Of a stretch of 64,000 nucleotides of DNA, positions 22,697 to 30,330 are shown piece after piece. Position numbers and translations under genes: made by a program. Every line of letters starts with the position of its first letter. Within the stretch, counting starts at the first letter, position 1. The notes under the pieces are model-generated. The model did not search any database, had not been told where the DNA came from, and saw only the letters and a program-made list of their open reading frames with translations. The stretch comes from Oryzisolibacter sp. LB2S (lineage in GTDB: Bacteria > Pseudomonadota > Gammaproteobacteria > Burkholderiales > Burkholderiaceae_C): assembly GCF_040732315.1 (NCBI RefSeq), contig NZ_CP160388.1:2570494-2634493 (forward strand), written 5' to 3'.

Positions 22697-23557
22697 TTAC
22701 TCCTTGGATTCGGTGGTGTTTGCTGCGGTGGGGATGCCGGTGCTGCCGGGCATGGGCAATGGCGACTGGCCTGCGCACTTGGCGATCAGTGCGCCGAGAT
22801 GCGGCGGCTCCAGCAGGTCGAGGCGACCGCTGCGGTCTTTGGCTGGAAAGCCGTAGGGATTGACGGTGTGGGTGACGAAGGCGCGGTAGGTACTGCCGTC
22901 CTCGGCCTTGATCTCGGCCAGCGTCACGACCTCGTCGACGATGCCGGGCAGCTCCAGGCTGGTTTTGCTGCCTTCGATCTGCGGCACGAACACCTTGCGG
23001 TTGTAGTCGTCGAGACGTTCGTCGAGGATGGCGACGAACACCACGTTCTTGCCGCGGGCGTGCTGCAGATGAGTCAGTGCGCCGATCATTTCCTGGCCAA
23101 GCAGGCCATATGCGGCGCGCAGATCGGGTTTGCCGGAACGGTCGCTGGTGGCACCGGGTTGCGTCTTGCACCATGCGAAGCACTGCCGGGACAGCTGCGT
23201 GATCGAGTCGAGAAAGAAGGTCTGGTAGCGGTCGAGCTGCGTCGGGTTGCCAAATTTCTCGATGACGTGGTCGTAATGCGCCTGCGAGAACGCGCTCTCC
23301 GGCGGCAGTGACTTGTCCGGGCCTGCGAGGAACACGAAAAAGTCGCGGCTTTCCGGCCACGAGGCCGGGCGGATGGTGTCGCCCGGCCAGTCGGCCACGG
23401 CGAGGTCGCCCGCCTCGATGTCGAGGAACAAGGTGGTGGCAGGGTCGAGGTCTTTGAGCCGGGTGGTCTTGCCGATGCCGGACTTGCCCAGCATCAGCAA
23501 TTTCACACCCTTGCGTTCGGCCAAGCGCTGCTGCGCGGAAATGATCGGGAGGGACAT
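22697..23557 (-). CDS. Sak4-like RecA-fold ATPase
   Basis: A 286-residue protein starting MSLPIISAQQRLAERKGVKL. LLMLGKSGIGKTTRLKDLDP carries Walker A (GKSGIGKTT) and LFLDIEAGDL resembles the second conserved segment of RecA-like phage annealing ATPases. The region RYQTFFLDSITQLSRQCF fits Walker B. Such Sak4-type proteins support single-strand annealing recombination. It is followed by an SSB-like gene and preceded by an antirepressor, with TGATG coupling. Confidence 0.75.
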   Translation of the reverse strand: MSLPIISAQQRLAERKGVKLLMLGKSGIGKTTRLKDLDPATTLFLDIEAGDLAVADWPGDTIRPASWPESRDFFVFLAGPDKSLPPESAFSQAHYDHVIEKFGNPTQLDRYQTFFLDSITQLSRQCFAWCKTQPGATSDRSGKPDLRAAYGLLGQEMIGALTHLQHARGKNVVFVAILDERLDDYNRKVFVPQIEGSKTSLELPGIVDEVVTLAEIKAEDGSTYRAFVTHTVNPYGFPAKDRSGRLDLLEPPHLGALIAKCAGQSPLPMPGSTGIPTAANTTESKE

Positions 23558-24315
23558 CACGCCACCTCCTTCAGTTGTTCCGCGACCGCGGGATTCCAGA
23601 GGATCTGGTAGCCGCTGTGGCCGTTGCGCGAGTACGGCATGGCTTCGGCCCATGCTTCACCGGCCTCGGTCAGCTCCCACTCGTCCCGGTCGTTGCGGAA
23701 CTGAAGGCCGCCGGATGCCAGCAACTGGTTCGTGGCTTTGGCTGAGCGACTCAGCAATTTGCCGAGCTGTGTGGCGTTGAGCGAGCAGATAGGCTCGTTG
23801 GCGGCAGGCAAAGCGCGGCGCAGCACTTCCGTGGTCAGGCCGGTGTTTTCCTGAATGCAGGTCAACGTGGCAGCCATTGCAATGCCGGTCTTGACGCCCG
23901 GTACCTTGGCGACCGCCTCGCCGATCAGCAGGATGGCGGTGACGCGATCTTGGGTCGGCGCGGGCAAGGCGGCCATCGTGGCGGCGGCGGAATACGCGCC
24001 TGTCTTGCGGATTGCAGGCAGCACTTCACCGGTGATCCAGCGCTTGAAACGCTTGGCGGCATCCTTGGTGCTGCCGAGGATCAGGGCGTAAAGCCCCGAC
24101 TCGTTGACGTGGTTTTGGCGTTGACGGCCACCCGCCGTAAGGGTCTCCAATTTTTGGAGATCCTCGGCATCGACGTGGGACTTAATCGCCTGAGACGGAT
24201 TGCCCATCTCCAGGGCGTCGCAGACATCGGTGGCGTTGAACCACGGCTGCCCGAGTTCATCGACCTGGACGCGCACGGCGTGCGCTTCGAACTGGAAGGG
24301 AAGGATCGCGCTCAT
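23557..24315 (-). CDS. Bro-N family phage antirepressor
   Basis: A 252-residue protein starting MSAILPFQFEAHAVRVQVDE. The N-terminal 110 residues form a Bro-N domain, with FNATDVCDALEMGNPSQAIK and NESGLYALILGSTKDAAKRF, ITGEVLPAIRKTGAY. The C-terminal half looks like a helical DNA-binding region (LTTEVLRRALPAANE, then SATQ-type HTH). Proteins of this kind antagonise repressors or regulate early phage genes. The start lies 2 bases beyond the preceding gene stop. Confidence 0.9.
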   Translation of the reverse strand: MSAILPFQFEAHAVRVQVDELGQPWFNATDVCDALEMGNPSQAIKSHVDAEDLQKLETLTAGGRQRQNHVNESGLYALILGSTKDAAKRFKRWITGEVLPAIRKTGAYSAAATMAALPAPTQDRVTAILLIGEAVAKVPGVKTGIAMAATLTCIQENTGLTTEVLRRALPAANEPICSLNATQLGKLLSRSAKATNQLLASGGLQFRNDRDEWELTEAGEAWAEAMPYSRNGHSGYQILWNPAVAEQLKEVA

Positions 24316-24317
24316 GA

Positions 24318-24599
24318 TCAGGCCTCCCACGACACGTCGGCGATACGGTCGACTCCACGCGCGGCACGTTTGCGTACCTCGGTGTGGAGTTCTTCCAGCG
24401 CGGTGCGGCGGCGACCGAGCGCCAGCGATTCCGCGTTGGCCGTCTGGATGGCAAAAGCCAGCTCGTCCACAGTGGCGGCATCAAGCGGGACAACGACGTC
24501 CTTGCCGTCCGCGCGGCGATACCGGATTTCGTCAGGGAGGTGTTCGCCGTAGATGGACGGCAGCTGTTGACGCAGCGAGGCGATGAGATTGGTGCTCAT
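24318..24599 (-). CDS. Small phage protein of unknown function
   Basis: A 93-residue protein starting MSTNLIASLRQQLPSIYGEH. I prefer this ATG at 24599, with GGAG eight bases upstream; ATG at 24605, overlapping the previous stop as TAATG, is also possible. It has a helical C-terminus (LALGRRRTALEELHTEVRKR). Possibly DNA-binding; no recognised family. Confidence 0.5.
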   Translation of the reverse strand: MSTNLIASLRQQLPSIYGEHLPDEIRYRRADGKDVVVPLDAATVDELAFAIQTANAESLALGRRRTALEELHTEVRKRAARGVDRIADVSWEA

Positions 24600-24604
24600 G
24601 GTCA

Positions 24605-25081
24605 TTACTCCGAATCGATGGAAAGGGTGAAAGACGGCTTGCCGGAATCCACAGTGCGAGCGGCGGCGAACTGCTGTTGCAAGGCAGGCGGCCAGTTCGT
24701 GAAGCGGGATTCGGAGACGGACAACTTGATGTCGAGGTAACCCTCAACCTTCTCGCCTGAGGCGACGATGCGTTCAGCGATCTCAGCCAGTTGCTTCTGA
24801 TCCCAGCTGACCTTCTTGGGCAGCTCGAACTTCAGGTGCAGCAGGCCATCGCTGATGTGTGCGGTGCCGAAGTCACGGCCGGATTCGCGCAGCGCGGTGC
24901 GTGCCTGCTCGCCGTAGCACTGATCCAGTGCCGCGTCGAACTTGGTGCGCGCCTTTTTCAGCCAGTCGATGGCTGCATCGAGGTTCTTGTCGATCTCGTG
25001 TTTCTGCACGGGTGGCAATGCGGCCAGCTGGCTTACGGACATCTCTGCGATGTCGGCGGGGAAGATGGTGATGTCATTCAT
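24605..25081 (-). CDS. Conserved phage protein of unknown function
   Basis: A 158-residue protein starting MNDITIFPADIAEMSVSQLA. A long helix (EIDKNLDAAIDWLKKARTKF) is followed by a compact region (LLHLKFELPKKVSWDQKQLA). The ATG lies 5 codons inside the longest open frame and is chosen because GGAG sits nine bases upstream. Early position suggests a nuclease-inhibitor or replication accessory role, which is inference only. Confidence 0.55.
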   Translation of the reverse strand: MNDITIFPADIAEMSVSQLAALPPVQKHEIDKNLDAAIDWLKKARTKFDAALDQCYGEQARTALRESGRDFGTAHISDGLLHLKFELPKKVSWDQKQLAEIAERIVASGEKVEGYLDIKLSVSESRFTNWPPALQQQFAAARTVDSGKPSFTLSIDSE

Positions 25082-25092
25082 CGCATCTCTCC

Positions 25093-25356
25093 TCAAACCG
25101 CCGCGCGTTCGGATGTCGAGTCGTGCAGCGCTTCACGCTCAAACTCGAGGATCGCGTCGACCGGGTAGCCGACACGCTTGGACAGCTTCAGGTAGCGTGG
25201 ACCGCGACCCTCACTGCGCCAGCGCTGCAAAGTCTTGGGGCTCACGCCCCATCGTTGCGCGAGCTCGTTCTCGTTGAGCACGCGGCGATCACCGGGTGAC
25301 ATGGTGTTGATCGCCTGCTGTGGCGACCGGGGGATACCGCTGGTTGGTGTCTGCAT
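25093..25356 (-). CDS. Helix-turn-helix (AlpA/excisionase-type) protein
   Basis: An 87-residue protein starting MQTPTSGIPRSPQQAINTMS. The core VLNENELAQRWGVSPKTLQR, WRSEGRGPRYLKL and VGYPVDAILEFERE is a classic AlpA/MerR-like DNA-binding domain of prophage regulators and excisionases. RBS AGGAGCATTCC. It is the first gene of the leftward early operon, facing operator-like GCGAACC repeats. Confidence 0.85.
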   Translation of the reverse strand: MQTPTSGIPRSPQQAINTMSPGDRRVLNENELAQRWGVSPKTLQRWRSEGRGPRYLKLSKRVGYPVDAILEFEREALHDSTSERAAV

Positions 25357-25409
25357 GGAATGCTCCTGTGACGTTGTTGAGTAACAGGTGTCATTCCAAA
25401 CTTTGGGTA

Positions 25410-25462
25410 GCGAACCTTTAAGGGACGCAATGGCGAACCACGACGGAACTCCTGGTTCGCCA
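25410..25462. promoter_or_regulatory. GCGAACC operator-like repeat cluster upstream of HTH gene
   Basis: GCGAACC at 25410-25416, TGGCGAACCA at 25431-25440 and its inverted copy TGGTTCGCCA at 25453-25462. The 10-bp arms are perfect, spaced 12 bases apart. The same heptamer recurs at 16.9 kb ahead of the methyltransferase operon, so one regulator may control both. Confidence 0.6.
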
Positions 25463-25476
25463 ATGGCCCAGGGCAG

Positions 25477-25507
25477 AAAAGCAAACGGCGAGCACATGGC
25501 TCGCCGT
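25477..25507 (-). terminator. Intrinsic terminator after recombinase cassette
   Basis: On the minus strand ACGGCGAG pairs with CTCGCCGT around a 7-base loop (25485-25507), followed by a T-rich tail (TTGCTTTT, plus-strand bases 25477-25484). It lies 24 bases past the stop of the leftward 25531-25995 gene, so it would end transcription of the recombinase cassette. Confidence 0.65.
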
Positions 25508-25530
25508 CATCGGGTGTGTCTAGAGGCAGA

Positions 25531-25995
25531 TCAGACGTCAGAAAAGCCGAGCAATCGACGCTGCGCAGCCCAATCGCGCGGTAGTTGCTCTTGGCGGCCA
25601 CGCAAGGTGTGCAGATTCAAGTGGCGTGGCTGACGTCCTTCGAATATCGCCTCCACGATATCGGGGGCCAGCATGGTCATGCGCAAGACCTCGGCAGCCC
25701 AGCCCGGCTCTACTTTCATGGCGTGCGCCAAATCCGTTGTCGTGGAGTAGGTGCCATCGTCGATCAAGCGCTTCCAGTAGAAGGCCTTGCCCAGCGTTTT
25801 GATCATCGGCACATCGAAGCCACCGATTCGGTCCGCGATCTCGGGGGCTGGCGGTATCAGCAGCTTCCGATTCTGGCGACGCTTGATCGTCAGGGGCACC
25901 AAGGTGACCCGCTGCCCCTCGCTGACATAGCTGCGCGCCTCGGCACCGACCTCGATGCGGACGGCGCGCTGGCGCTGGTGGGTCGTGGTATTCAT
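25531..25995 (-). CDS. Recombinase-associated protein of unknown function
   Basis: A 154-residue protein starting MNTTTHQRQRAVRIEVGAEA. It has segments MIKTLGKAFYWKRLIDDGTY, STTTDLAHAMKVEPGWAAEV and LRMTMLAPDIVEAIFEGRQP that look like a helix-turn-helix of the ParB or KorB type. In proteobacterial islands such genes follow the DUF2924/serine recombinase pair; the ATGA overlap with the recombinase stop supports a functional link. Exact role unknown. Confidence 0.6.
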   Translation of the reverse strand: MNTTTHQRQRAVRIEVGAEARSYVSEGQRVTLVPLTIKRRQNRKLLIPPAPEIADRIGGFDVPMIKTLGKAFYWKRLIDDGTYSTTTDLAHAMKVEPGWAAEVLRMTMLAPDIVEAIFEGRQPRHLNLHTLRGRQEQLPRDWAAQRRLLGFSDV

Positions 25996-27404
25996 GCCAA
26001 AGCCTCCTCGACACGCTCCTGGGACTCTTCGATCAAGGGATGCGTGCTGATATCCGCACCGAATCCGATCCAACCGTCCTCCCGCCAAACGATATCCAGT
26101 CCGTGCCCGTGTAGTTGCACGCGTTCGATCAACAGCCGTGTGATCCGTTGCTGCTCGGCGGGGAACAGTTGCGACCACACGTCACCGATGCGCTGCATGG
26201 CAACCACCACCTGTGCCTCGTCCAGCGTCGACCCCGCCGGATGCTGCTGGCAGGATCTCCACACTGCGATCAGCATTTGCGGCGATGAGAGCGCAGCATG
26301 GATTTGCGCCAACACGGCATCTTCGATCTCGGCGGCTGGCAGGTGGCCCACGTCCGGAGTATGTGGAGCCAGGCTGGCACCGGCGTTGCGCCGCTTGTGC
26401 AGGTAAGGCACGTAGTAGCGGTACTGCCGACCATTTTTCTTTTTGACGAAGGAGTGCAACATGCGTTGGCCATCCGGTGCAAACAGAAGTCCCGCCAGCA
26501 GTGCCGGATGCTTGGCTCGGTGTTCGCGCGGTGCCTGCTTTCGCCTCTCAATGAAGGCGTGTGCCGCGTCCCACAATTCTTGAGTAATGATGGGGTCGTG
26601 CTGGCCCGAGTACCACGTCTCGTGATTGCAGATTTCACCGAGGTAAATGCGGTTACGCAGCAAGGTAAAGAGGTACTGCTGATCGATGCTGCGCCCCAAT
26701 CGCTCCCGGCCGGACTGGGTGACCCATGCTTTGGTGGTATGCCCTTCGATTTCCAGTTCGCGGACGAGTCGCGCAGCCGAGCCGTGCTCGGCATAGCGGC
26801 GGAAGATGTCACGCACCAGCGCGGCTTCACGTTCATTGATGACGAGCTTGCGTTCGACCACGTCGTATCCAAGAGGCGGGACTCCGCCCATCCACATGCC
26901 CTTGGCCTTGCTGGCGGCGATCTTGTCGCGGATGCGTTCGCCGGTGACCTCGCGTTCGAACTGCGCGAATGACAAAAGGATGTTGAGCGTCAATCGCCCC
27001 ATCGATGTGGTGGTGTTGAACTGCTGCGTGACTGCGACAAAGGAGACGCCGTTGCGGTCGAAAACCTCGACCAGCTTTGCGAAGTCCGGCAGGCTGCGCG
27101 TGAGGCGGTCGATTTTGTAGACGACCACGGTATCGATCTTCCCCGCCTCGATGTCGATCATCAGGCGGCGCAACCCGGGCCGTTCCATGTTGCCACCAGA
27201 GTAGCCGCCGTCGTCGTATCCGTCGTCGACAGCTATCCAGCCTTCATGCCGTTGGCTTGCAATGAAGGCCAAGCCTGCATCACGCTGTGCCTCGAGGCTG
27301 TTGTATTCCTGATCGAGGCCTTCGTCAGTGGACTTGCGGGTGTAGACGGCGCAGCGCTTCTTTGGTGTGACTGCGGGAGTTTGATTTCGACGCACTGAGC
27401 TCAT
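25992..27404 (-). CDS. Large serine recombinase / integrase
   Basis: A 470-residue protein starting MSSVRRNQTPAVTPKKRCAV. The resolvase domain has YTRKSTDEG with the catalytic serine near residue 25, and VVYKIDRLTRSLPDFAKLVE plus FAQFEREVTGERIRDKI. A recombinase domain follows (GYDVVERKLVINEREAALVR). The C-terminal part where a zinc ribbon is expected has no CxxC pairs. It is the only recombinase in the window and the likely integrase. It is ATGA-coupled to genes on both sides. Confidence 0.9.
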   Translation of the reverse strand: MSSVRRNQTPAVTPKKRCAVYTRKSTDEGLDQEYNSLEAQRDAGLAFIASQRHEGWIAVDDGYDDGGYSGGNMERPGLRRLMIDIEAGKIDTVVVYKIDRLTRSLPDFAKLVEVFDRNGVSFVAVTQQFNTTTSMGRLTLNILLSFAQFEREVTGERIRDKIAASKAKGMWMGGVPPLGYDVVERKLVINEREAALVRDIFRRYAEHGSAARLVRELEIEGHTTKAWVTQSGRERLGRSIDQQYLFTLLRNRIYLGEICNHETWYSGQHDPIITQELWDAAHAFIERRKQAPREHRAKHPALLAGLLFAPDGQRMLHSFVKKKNGRQYRYYVPYLHKRRNAGASLAPHTPDVGHLPAAEIEDAVLAQIHAALSSPQMLIAVWRSCQQHPAGSTLDEAQVVVAMQRIGDVWSQLFPAEQQRITRLLIERVQLHGHGLDIVWREDGWIGFGADISTHPLIEESQERVEEALA

Positions 27405-27874
27405 ACCGCCCCCTTCTTCGAAGCTGGTGCCTTCAAGCCAAAGAACACCGGACCTGACCAGTGACTGCCCGTGATGCGTTTGGCTACAGCGGACAGGCTC
27501 TTGAAGCGTTGCCCCTGGTACTCGAAATCATTCGATCCGCGCACCAGCACACGATGTTCAATGTCGTCGTAGATGCGTGTCAGGACGGTACCGGGCAGTA
27601 GGCGTTGGCTATCGCCGCGCAGTTGCTTGGGCAAGATGCCGGTTTCGCCAACCTCCTCAAGCTTCTTGCGCAGTGACGGTTTCAAACCGCCAAACGCGCG
27701 CTCTTGCATCCGGTAGGCCAGGCGACTTTCCAACCAGACCCGATGGTGGTGATTTGGCCGTTCATCGAAATGGTCGTCCCAGAGAGCCCAAAGATCATCC
27801 ATCGAAAGATGGGGAATAGCCGCGACGCGGGCGGCGACTGAGGCAGGCGTTGGTGAGGTTGCGTGTGCTGTCAT
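27401..27874 (-). CDS. DUF2924 family protein
   Basis: A 157-residue protein starting MTAHATSPTPASVAARVAAI. The DUF2924 signature runs from MDDLWALWDDHFDERPNHHH, RVWLESRLAYRMQERAFGGL to LPGTVLTRIYDDIEHRVLVR and FEYQGQRFKSLSAVAKRITG. This family is found beside large serine recombinases in proteobacterial prophages and islands; its role is not established. The ATG at 27874 overlaps the upstream stop (ATGA), which decides the start over longer options. Confidence 0.9.
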   Translation of the reverse strand: MTAHATSPTPASVAARVAAIPHLSMDDLWALWDDHFDERPNHHHRVWLESRLAYRMQERAFGGLKPSLRKKLEEVGETGILPKQLRGDSQRLLPGTVLTRIYDDIEHRVLVRGSNDFEYQGQRFKSLSAVAKRITGSHWSGPVFFGLKAPASKKGAV

Positions 27875-28086
27875 GGGCGAACTCCGTTGTTGTGATCGGG
27901 GTTCGCATTCACGCGCTGTTGGCCGGGGAAGCCAAGGCAAACGTGCTCGCTGTTTTGGGGGATGTCGCGCGATTGGCGGACACGAAGGCGCAGCAGCGCG
28001 GCAGCCAAGAGATCAGCGATTTCTTGATGCCCGTGCCGTGGCCGTTCAGGTGATGTGCAAATGGAGATAGGTTCGATTTCTGTCAT
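27871..28086 (-). CDS. Small protein of the DUF2924/recombinase cassette
   Basis: A 71-residue protein starting MTEIEPISICTSPERPRHGH. The core QEIADLLAAALLRLRVRQSR resembles short proteins I associate with DUF2924/recombinase cassettes. Real coding is supported by the ATGA overlap of its stop with the DUF2924 start and a GGAA sequence before the ATG. Function unknown. Confidence 0.55.
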   Translation of the reverse strand: MTEIEPISICTSPERPRHGHQEIADLLAAALLRLRVRQSRDIPQNSEHVCLGFPGQQRVNANPDHNNGVRP

Positions 28087-28179
28087 GGCAAGCGTTCCGA
28101 TGGAAAACGCTGCTCATGCTAGAAACCAAGGGCACTTCGCGTAACGTGATTTAGCGGGAGTGCGCGGGTTTGAACACTC

Positions 28180-28782
28180 TCAACTGTGGGTTAGTGTCAA
28201 ACAGTTGGCGTAGTAGCAAGGTATCCCGTCCTCAGGGTCTTCGTCGGTTTCGTGTCTAACCTGAGTCAGCTGAAACTTTGATTTCGAAGAATCAATGACT
28301 GACTTCGTGCGCTTTTCGATCCACTGGGTGCGATTGGTCAGCGTTGGAAACACGATGTGGCAACTTGCCAGCCTGTTAGCGCCGTCGTTTACAGCAAGAA
28401 GTTCCTGGAGCCGAACGAGATCTTTCTCGAGTTCCGGCGCACTTGGATCGAACCCCTTTAACTCGACCGCATGGCGTGTCGTATCGGTGATTACGAAAAT
28501 ATCGACTTTGCCCTTGCGGGAGATTTTCGGTCTCTCTTCCTTGAACCACTTCTTCAAGCCGCCAGAACTAGTTACGAGATCAAACAGCACTGACTTCGTC
28601 GGTTCCTCCAATCGAATCTGAATATCTAGTCCATGAAAGTTGCCGAAGCCGTCGGTGAGCGCATCTGCGACTGCCACGGTCAGGAGGTACTCTGGCTTGA
28701 TATGTAGGAGTTCCTTGGTGTAGCGCCAATGGCGGTCAACGCCTGCCTTCAACCCTGTCAGCAGTTGTTCTTCGATTTTCAT
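28180..28782 (-). CDS. Putative PD-(D/E)XK nuclease, AT-rich cargo gene
   Basis: A 200-residue protein starting MKIEEQLLTGLKAGVDRHWR. The stretch KGKVDIFVITDTTRHAVELK has the D...ExK spacing of PD-(D/E)XK nucleases, in an otherwise helical protein. I do not recognise a specific family. Base composition is clearly more AT-rich than neighbouring phage and chromosomal genes (25 G/C of 60 in 28261-28320), a sign of separate origin. It lies next to the ImmA/IrrE-XRE pair in the same direction and may work with it. Confidence 0.5.
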   Translation of the reverse strand: MKIEEQLLTGLKAGVDRHWRYTKELLHIKPEYLLTVAVADALTDGFGNFHGLDIQIRLEEPTKSVLFDLVTSSGGLKKWFKEERPKISRKGKVDIFVITDTTRHAVELKGFDPSAPELEKDLVRLQELLAVNDGANRLASCHIVFPTLTNRTQWIEKRTKSVIDSSKSKFQLTQVRHETDEDPEDGIPCYYANCLTLTHS

Positions 28783-28812
28783 GGCTTCCCTCTACGTCTA
28801 GAACTTGGGCTA

Positions 28813-29742
28813 TCACCGAACGGGACGCTGGCCGTTGGCGACAAATTGGTCATAGCTGTCAAAGCTCTCGCCGTCTTGCCAAGACCGATCCCATGACCGT
28901 GGTTCAGCACTTTCCAGTAGCAGAAGGGTCAGGACGCGATCTCCTGTGGTGTAGCTGTGCTTGAACTCGCGCAACTTCATGTGGGGTGCCTCCTCCGGGC
29001 ACCAGATCGCGGCAGACATCTCCGTGCCATCCCACTCCTGCTCGACGGTGGAATCAGCAGCCAGGGTGCCGGTTAATGGTTCCTGCGGATCGTCAGTGCG
29101 CCGAATGCGGGCGCGCGTCTTGACCGCGCTGCTGCTGCGCCATTCGTACTTCACGAAACCGTTGTCCCAATAGACAAGGATTGCCCGCTGCGTGGTGAAT
29201 TTGATGAACCGAATGCACAGCGCCTCGAACGACACCTGGAACCGCTTGGCAAGGGCGCTCAGGACATGCAAGTCGATGCGCTGGTTCGAGATCCACTCGC
29301 GCAGCAAGTCGCCAGGCATCAGCAGGTTGCTGGCAAAGTCGTCCGCCTCACGTTCGATGACACGGATAGTGTCAGCGCCGGAGTACACGCTTTCCTTGTC
29401 GCAGTTGAAACTTTGCCGCTGATCGCGGTGAAGGATGAAGTGACCCAGTTCGTGAGCGATAGTGAAACGCTGGCGCTCGGGGCTAACCGTGCCGTTGTAT
29501 GCGATGCCCCAAAGCGCTGGATCGGTGGAGTCCCGCGCCAGCATGCCCTCGAAAGCATTGTCATTAAATTGCACTGGGGGACGGATTTCCCGAACACCTT
29601 TTCCGTAGGGTGTAGTCGGAAGCATTCGTCGCACGACATCGAGATCGACCGCCTCAGGCACGTCCGAGCCATACCATGCTCTCAGCCACTTATGGACATG
29701 GCTGGCGGCGATGGAGCCTGTGAGTGCCTGCGTTGAGCTCAT
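28813..29742 (-). CDS. ImmA/IrrE family metallopeptidase
   Basis: A 309-residue protein starting MSSTQALTGSIAASHVHKWL. The zinc-peptidase motif is FTIAHELGHFILHRD (HEXXH), with EREADDFASNLLMPGDLLR supplying the third zinc ligand. These proteases typically cleave a cognate XRE repressor or act in toxin-antitoxin-like pairs. The XRE gene directly upstream overlaps it by 4 bases (ATGA). The C-terminal half (residues 180-309) is unlike ImmA and may carry an effector or sensor role. Confidence 0.88.
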   Translation of the reverse strand: MSSTQALTGSIAASHVHKWLRAWYGSDVPEAVDLDVVRRMLPTTPYGKGVREIRPPVQFNDNAFEGMLARDSTDPALWGIAYNGTVSPERQRFTIAHELGHFILHRDQRQSFNCDKESVYSGADTIRVIEREADDFASNLLMPGDLLREWISNQRIDLHVLSALAKRFQVSFEALCIRFIKFTTQRAILVYWDNGFVKYEWRSSSAVKTRARIRRTDDPQEPLTGTLAADSTVEQEWDGTEMSAAIWCPEEAPHMKLREFKHSYTTGDRVLTLLLLESAEPRSWDRSWQDGESFDSYDQFVANGQRPVR

Positions 29743-30086
29743 CCTTTCGTCTCCGGCAGATTCTTGTCGGGGAAGATGATCTTCAGCGCTTTACGGACCC
29801 GGTCCTTCTCGTCTTCCGTCATACCCGCGTAGGTCCGAAAGAAAATCACGTCCTCGGGACTGGCGTCGGGGGCCTCTGGCATGGGCTCGCCCATGATGTC
29901 CTCCATCGTCACGCCCAGCACCCTGGCCAGGGCCTGGACCCGTTCAGCAGAGGGACGCTGACCGTCCTTCATTTCCAGTTCCCATATGTACGCCTTGGTA
30001 CAGCCGACTTCGTCGGCGACCTGTTGCAAGGTCAATTTCTTTGCCTCGCGTAAGCGTCGCAGGCGTGCTCCGAACGCTGAAGCCAT
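29739..30086 (-). CDS. XRE family transcriptional repressor
   Basis: A 115-residue protein starting MASAFGARLRRLREAKKLTL. A Cro/C1-type helix-turn-helix spans residues 5-60 (LQQVADEVGCTKAYIWELEM). A C-terminal helix with a segment FFRTYAGMTEDEKDRVRKAL follows, as in ImmR-like repressors. It is ATGA-coupled to the ImmA/IrrE gene, and it is divergent from the 30331-32520 operon with inverted repeats between them. Confidence 0.9.
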   Translation of the reverse strand: MASAFGARLRRLREAKKLTLQQVADEVGCTKAYIWELEMKDGQRPSAERVQALARVLGVTMEDIMGEPMPEAPDASPEDVIFFRTYAGMTEDEKDRVRKALKIIFPDKNLPETKG

Positions 30087-30145
30087 AGCGATGCTCCTGT
30101 AGGGGAAAACAGTCAGTTAACAAAAACAAGACCGCCAGTATAGCC

Positions 30146-30226
30146 GCGAGATACAAATGCGGTCTAGATGTGCCGCTTTGATTGACAAGCGGAAATCTGA
30201 GGTTCAGAATCGCGCTTGTATCTCGC
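30146..30226. promoter_or_regulatory. Divergent operator region with 11-bp inverted repeat
   Basis: GCGAGATACAA at 30146-30156 and TTGTATCTCGC at 30216-30226 form a perfect 11-bp inverted repeat with a 59-base spacer. A smaller pair CCGCTT/AAGCGG (30173-30192) lies between them. The arms flank the promoter area between the XRE gene (minus) and the 30331 gene (plus), suggesting cooperative repressor binding with a loop. Confidence 0.65.
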
Positions 30227-30330
30227 TACTTTACTTGTGCGAGGTGCGTGTTCAGTAACCTAGTCGCTGGCCAGAGCAGTCCGTACATCGGTCGCAGACC
30301 TTCGACGCCGATCCAGAAAGGACGATCAAG

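Noticed and set aside
24140..24165. CTCCAATTTTTGGAG inverted repeat
   Set aside because: Inside the antirepressor coding region and too short to interpret.
25992..27404. Degenerate recombinase, because zinc-ribbon cysteines are absent
   Set aside because: The frame is intact, catalytic residues are present, and recombinases of this cassette type that I recall also lack the cysteines; considered functional.
27877..27905. GCGAACTCC ... GGGTTCGC inverted repeat resembling the prophage operator motif
   Set aside because: It lies inside the coding sequence of the small cassette protein and matches only loosely; not counted as an operator.
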